The translations under genes were made by a program, and so were the position numbers. The notes under the pieces are model-generated. The model had not been told where the DNA came from. It ran no database searches and was given only the letters and a program-made list of their open reading frames with translations. From an uncultured Rhodobacterales bacterium (GTDB lineage Bacteria; Pseudomonadota; Alphaproteobacteria; Rhodobacterales; Rhodobacteraceae): a DNA stretch of 64,000 nucleotides. The stretch is taken from the NCBI GenBank assembly GCA_903873585.1, contig CAIQOV010000043.1:124001-188000 (forward strand), read 5' to 3'. This document shows positions 63,448 to 64,000 of this stretch, piece after piece. Positions within the stretch are counted from its first letter, which is position 1. Every line of letters begins with the position of its first letter.

Positions 63448-64000
63448 ATGTCAGGGCATTCCAAATGGTCGACCATCAAGCACAAAAAGGGCAAGACCGA
63501 TGCCCTGCGCTCTAAGGTCTTTTCCAAGCTAAGCAAGGAAATCACCGTGGCGGCCAAGATGGGCATGCCCGATGTCGACATGAACCCCCGCCTGCGTTTG
63601 GCCGTGAAAGCCGCCAAGGCGCAATCTATGCCCAAAGACGTGATCGACCGCGCCATCAAGAAATCGCAAATGGGCGACGCGGCCGATTATCACGACATTC
63701 GCTATGAAGGCTACGGTGTGAACGGCATCGCCATTATCTGCGAGGCGCTGACCGACAACCTGAACCGCACTGCCAGCAACGTGCGGTCATACTTCACCAA
63801 ATGCGGCGGCAATCTGGGCCAGACCGGATCGGTCAGCCACAGCTTTGATCGGTTGGGCGAAATCACCTATCCGCTCTCGGCAGGGTCGGCCGATGATGTG
63901 ATGATGGCCGCCTTGGATGCGGGCGCCGATGATGCCGAAACCGACGAAGACGGCCACTGGATCTATTGCCAGATTGAAGACCTGCCCGCCGTGTCGGATG
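63448..64000 (+). CDS. YebC/PmpR family protein, 3' end outside window
   Basis: 184 codons are visible. The N-terminus [15 protein letters not shown] is the family hallmark; [15 protein letters not shown] and [12 protein letters not shown] follow. Members of this family were called transcriptional regulators; some act in translation of difficult nascent peptides. The sequence [16 protein letters not shown] replaces the common ADAARGKLFTKL, a minor variation. The ATG at 63448 has GGCGGGGAAT upstream. Confidence 0.93.
   Translation, partial: MSGHSKWSTIKHKKGKTDALRSKVFSKLSKEITVAAKMGMPDVDMNPRLRLAVKAAKAQSMPKDVIDRAIKKSQMGDAADYHDIRYEGYGVNGIAIICEALTDNLNRTASNVRSYFTKCGGNLGQTGSVSHSFDRLGEITYPLSAGSADDVMMAALDAGADDAETDEDGHWIYCQIEDLPAVSD

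Overview
The window reads as an ordinary, gene-dense stretch of chromosome from an alphaproteobacterium of the Rhodobacteraceae (Rhodobacter/Roseobacter group). Support for this comes from a complete ybgC-tolQRAB-pal-ybgF operon followed by tilS and ftsH, crotonyl-CoA carboxylase/reductase and ethylmalonyl-CoA mutase side by side, a DUF3035 (BamF-type) lipoprotein next to lspA, a DUF6455 protein, a fructose-type frcBCAK transporter, and GC-rich codon use. The genus cannot be fixed from the sequence. I see no rRNA, tRNA, insertion sequence, prophage, CRISPR array or recognisable defence system.

Layout. 1-7.8 kb: the end of a dipeptide/oligopeptide ABC transporter operon (permease fragment, Tat-exported binding protein) with a CocE/NonD hydrolase, a divergent choline-sulfatase-like sulfatase, and a ROK regulator with a FucU/RbsD mutarotase. 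8-11.6 kb: frcBCAK, divergent from the ROK/FucU pair. 11.6-17.5 kb: EamA transporter, adenine deaminase, and a ligase-associated helicase plus PdeM phosphoesterase. 17.5-21 kb: the one-carbon genes fhs and folD, and a MOSC protein. 21-30 kb: tol-pal, tilS, ftsH. 30-37 kb: unknown proteins, arginine biosynthesis (argD, argF), a periplasmic 5'-nucleotidase, a DUF952-pyrD pair and a stand-alone Lrp/AsnC ligand domain. 37-44.3 kb: a RecD-like helicase, then ccr and ecm around a PlsB-type acyltransferase. 44.3-48.5 kb: a GH3 glycosidase divergent from deoD and an aldo/keto reductase. 48.5-55.9 kb: mutL-rmuC-hutD, an M16 protease pair, bamF and lspA. 55.9-64 kb: purH, a heparinase II/III-like protein, two saccharopine dehydrogenases, then YmdB-like, EamA and YebC genes.

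How the genes fit together. The accessory content is uptake and catabolism of small organics: peptides, fructose-type sugar, choline sulfate, purines, oligosaccharides and lysine/saccharopine. The ethylmalonyl-CoA pathway allows growth on C2 and C4 acids. Most neighbours on one strand are tightly packed, with many 1-4 bp stop/start overlaps. No run of more than 300 bases lacks a gene.

No convincing new system was found. The best leads are regulatory: an 18-bp site shared by the promoters of ccr and ecm (core repeated before tolQ), perfect palindromes at the frc and GH3/deoD divergent promoters, and two families of short intergenic repeats. Further leads are a ROK regulator that has lost its metal/sugar motif beside a FucU homologue with an altered active-site residue, and a ligase-associated helicase/PdeM pair without its ligase.
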